Shown: positions 61,981 through 64,000 of the stretch, piece after piece
Numbering within the stretch: the stretch's first letter is position 1
How the letters are laid out: each line of letters starts with the position of its first letter
From: Ketobacter sp963922875
Lineage (GTDB): Bacteria > Pseudomonadota > Gammaproteobacteria > Pseudomonadales > Ketobacteraceae
NCBI GenBank assembly: GCA_963922875.1
Contig: CAWUJH010000007.1
Location: forward strand, 124,001 to 188,000
Reading direction: 5' to 3'
Length of the DNA: 64,000 nucleotides
Notes under the pieces: generated by a model
Databases searched by the model: none
Told to the model about the DNA's origin: nothing
The model's input: only the letters and a program-made list of their open reading frames with translations
Program-made: the position numbers and the translations under genes

Positions 61981-62841
61981 CTATTCCTTAGTTTTTTGCG
62001 GGGCAATAATATGCGCTGCCGTCCCACTCCGGTCTTGCCAAAAATCCATTGATTGATACTTCAAAAACAAATCAGGCGGCAACACCGTTCGCCGAGTAGA
62101 AAATTCAACTTGTTTTCTTACCGTATGCAAACCTTTAACCCCAAGCAGTTGATCGAATTCACCTTCTTCGTATTCCACTTGTTCAAAGTCATGACTAAAT
62201 TCTGATTCTGCAAGGAACTCATAGATCAATTGCATGGTTCGCTTGGGATACTGAGTGAGTAACTCATAATCTACCAATAATACTCGATGGGAAAACTCGC
62301 CATAGTAAGCTTCTTTTAGAGCGGCCCATGCCGCGCCTACGACTCCGCCACCGTTCATTAAGGCTTCGCAACGGCTATACACTGTTTGGCGGTTAGCGGC
62401 GTTAAACATACGACTATAGTCAAAGGGATTTTTTCGATAAATACATTCAAAACTATCCATTATCCAGGCGGGATTACGAACACAACAAATCAATTTAAAA
62501 TCACCAAAAAGCTCAACCAATTGGTGCAGTCGAGCGCTCCAGATTCGGTTGGTATCGAATATAACCTCGTATTCCGATTTGTCATGGTAATAGGCATCGA
62601 ATAACGAACGGCAAATTCGTTGCCGCATAGACGAATCAAAAAACGAATAGAATTCAGAGCCTGCCCCCATCTGCTCTAAGGCACCATTGAACAAAGGGGC
62701 AATGGGACTCGACATCGCCCCATAAAAGCGTGGATTCTGACGTAATATTCCCGCCAGCAATGTAGAGCCGGATCGGGGGAGACCTGAAATAAAATGAACG
62801 CGTTGATTCGAGGTGTTTCTGTCCGTGAAACTCAATTGCAC
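61981..62841 (-). CDS. PAPS-dependent sulfotransferase family protein
   Basis: This 286-residue protein has the 5'-phosphosulfate-binding loop ISGLPRSGSTLLAGILRQN near residue 20 and the 3'-phosphate motif CVRNPAWIMDSFE near residue 120. It lacks a signal peptide. Bacterial members sulfate carbohydrates, lipids or peptides. It ends 24 bp before the giant surface-protein gene in the same direction, so the two are probably co-expressed, but a link in function is inference. Confidence 0.85.
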   Translation of the reverse strand: MQLSFTDRNTSNQRVHFISGLPRSGSTLLAGILRQNPRFYGAMSSPIAPLFNGALEQMGAGSEFYSFFDSSMRQRICRSLFDAYYHDKSEYEVIFDTNRIWSARLHQLVELFGDFKLICCVRNPAWIMDSFECIYRKNPFDYSRMFNAANRQTVYSRCEALMNGGGVVGAAWAALKEAYYGEFSHRVLLVDYELLTQYPKRTMQLIYEFLAESEFSHDFEQVEYEEGEFDQLLGVKGLHTVRKQVEFSTRRTVLPPDLFLKYQSMDFWQDRSGTAAHIIAPQKTKE

Positions 62842-63014
62842 TCCTTACAAAACATGGCTCGGCTTACCGCTTAAACTGCATCAAGCCAGCTCATTACCGT
62901 TAGCCAGTCAATTCAGCAAAGCAGTGCACTGAAAACTTTGCAAGGCCCCAGCGGGTAAAGACCAAAATGTTCTAAAACAAAAGTTCAGATTCTCAGTAGT
63001 AATAGCTGGAGTTA

Positions 63015-63698
63015 TCAAGGCCTTGGCGGATAAAGCCCTTGAAGCGCAACACAATAGTTCACGACTATCTGCGGAGGAATATTGGGGGCAGGCACACTCG
63101 ACCCAGTGTTGGACAAAATTATACTACCCGCACCGCCACCAGAAACGGTCACCCCTCCTAACTGCACCTCTGGCGCCTGCGTTGTGGGTGCCACATACAT
63201 GTTGGCGGTGCCAGGGCCACTACCACCAGCACCTAAAAAATAACCTTGCTCCGGACTGTTAACACCTGTCACCTGTTTGGCTGTTAATGTGACACTAACG
63301 GCGCCTGCGGAGCCCGTTACCGCATGGGAATGCGTTGCCAGTTGCTGAACCGTTTGAACAACGGACTCGCTGCCACGACGTTGCCCTCGAATAACGGGTG
63401 ACAACCCAGTACCCGAACCTAAACCAATGGCAGAACGTCCGCGCAGATCAGGCAAGCCAAAATTTGTTCGGCCATCACCACCATAACTATTACCCAACAA
63501 AGAATACAACGCCTGGTTATCAGAAACCGCCAAAAGTCGCCCATCGGCCGGAGCATAGCCTTGAGGACAGAAGCTGGCTGCTGTAGCGCAGATGGCGCCC
63601 ATATACACGCTATCAGTGGGTCCACAGGCAAAAGTTGGAAGTGTGAATGCAGCAAGAGAAAAACTAGCTATAAATGCCGAGTGTTTGAACGATCCCAT
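63015..63698 (-). CDS. Secreted tail-collar (microcystin-dependent-protein-like) protein
   Basis: This 227-residue protein has a signal peptide (AFIASFSLAAFTLPTFA, cleaved before CGPTD) and a phage tail-collar domain: FCPQGYAPADGRLLAVSDNQALYSLLGNSYGGDGRTNFGLPDLRGR (read in parts). A Gly/Ser-rich second half ends VNYCVALQGLYPPRP. Chromosomal genes of this kind (Mdp-like) are found outside prophages. No other phage gene is nearby and the signal peptide argues against a virion role. The Cys pairs could form disulfides in the periplasm or outside. Confidence 0.8.
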   Translation of the reverse strand: MGSFKHSAFIASFSLAAFTLPTFACGPTDSVYMGAICATAASFCPQGYAPADGRLLAVSDNQALYSLLGNSYGGDGRTNFGLPDLRGRSAIGLGSGTGLSPVIRGQRRGSESVVQTVQQLATHSHAVTGSAGAVSVTLTAKQVTGVNSPEQGYFLGAGGSGPGTANMYVAPTTQAPEVQLGGVTVSGGGAGSIILSNTGSSVPAPNIPPQIVVNYCVALQGLYPPRP

Positions 63699-63779
63699 CG
63701 TATTCTTCCTTGAATTTATTGAGCAACGGTCTCAGAAGCATAGACGGATTATCTAAGCGATCAAGTCCACACAGAGACA

Positions 63780-64000
63780 CTATCGCACCGACACAATATC
63801 ATAGTGCTTATGACCAATCCCTGCGGCAAAAGCGATTGAATCACCTTCAAAACGGCCCAGAAGTTCCCTACCCATAGGTGAAGCCACCGAAACAAGCGAT
63901 ACCGTTTGCTCTTCAAAATTAATTTTTACTCCACCGGATACCGGCCCTAAGAAAACCGCTTTCTCCAAGCCAGCATCATCTTCAATAATCACTAATGCGC
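63780..64000 (-). CDS. GreA/GreB-like transcription factor, C-terminal domain (partial)
   Basis: Only the last 72 codons are in the window. ALVIIEDDAGLEKAVFLGPVSGG leads to VSLVSVASPMGRELLGRFEGDSIAFA and GHKHYDIVSVR, which matches the FKBP-like C-terminal domain of GreA/GreB family factors (usually SPxGxALLGKxxGD then YxIxxI). The frame is open past base 64000, so the N-terminal coiled coil is outside the window. It may be one of the single-domain relatives rather than GreA or GreB itself. Confidence 0.65.
   Translation of the reverse strand, partial: ALVIIEDDAGLEKAVFLGPVSGGVKINFEEQTVSLVSVASPMGRELLGRFEGDSIAFAAGIGHKHYDIVSVR

Noticed and set aside
63015..63698. Tail-collar protein as a prophage sign
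   Set aside because: There are no other phage genes, no integrase or attachment site, and the protein has a signal peptide.

Overview
The window looks like a chromosomal segment of a free-living, aerobic, motile gammaproteobacterium, probably a marine or soil member of the Oceanospirillales/Cellvibrionales/Pseudomonadales kind. This rests on gene content: a PuuD-type urate pathway, a DesBC-like desaturase pair, a second EF-G (fusA2), a chemotaxis cluster with a STAS protein, an HD-GYP/DUF3391 protein and a VF530 protein. I cannot name the species. Genes are dense and mostly intact. I see no tRNA, rRNA, insertion sequence, CRISPR array or prophage.

Region 1 (1-14058) is a purine-degradation locus. 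On the minus strand lie a Tsx-like outer-membrane channel, a uracil/xanthine/urate permease, a RutR-like TetR regulator, a second NCS2 permease and xdhA-xdhB (xdhB is cut by the window edge). A separate minus-strand gene encodes 8-oxoguanine deaminase. Divergent from it is a tightly overlapped plus-strand operon: allantoicase, OHCU decarboxylase, HIU hydrolase, ureidoglycolate lyase, guanine deaminase and PuuD urate hydroxylase with a cytochrome c tail. Together these take guanine and hypoxanthine through xanthine, urate, HIU, OHCU and allantoin/allantoate to glyoxylate and urea. Allantoinase is the only missing step. Two matching 22-bp palindromes (7307-7328 and 8969-8990) resemble the RutR box and probably tie the locus together.

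Region 2 (14083-21700) holds a small outer-membrane protein whose leader can fold into a three-way junction, an HD-GYP phosphodiesterase, a divergent CPVC redoxin / HxlR regulator pair followed by an encapsulated-ferritin-type protein with no encapsulin gene, and assorted small proteins (VF530, GNAT, TSUP transporter, DsbA-family isomerase).

Region 3 (21767-37925) is mixed metabolism and regulation: SGNH esterase, MFS exporter and LysR regulator, a decayed DODA dioxygenase fragment, a yeast-type cytosine deaminase, RluF, an alpha/beta hydrolase, a GGDEF protein, an AAA ATPase, PhzF, a hydroxylaminobenzene-mutase-like protein, a MocR regulator, a D-2-hydroxyacid dehydrogenase and a DUF4344 lipoprotein. 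Two genes here and in region 2 appear to begin with ATA codons placed correctly behind a ribosome binding site.

Region 4 (38285-49889) has fusA2 and then a complete minus-strand chemotaxis operon: receptor, CheY, STAS, CheA, triple-PAS soluble receptor, CheW, CheR, CheB. Neither receptor has a periplasmic sensor, and CheA carries a tandem MshEN/GspE-N-like segment.

Region 5 (49890-64000) has a gene remnant, a fatty-acid desaturase with its reductase, a 2700-residue repeat-rich surface protein that appears fused to a C-terminal beta-barrel, a sulfotransferase just upstream of it, a secreted tail-collar protein and the end of a GreA/GreB-like factor.
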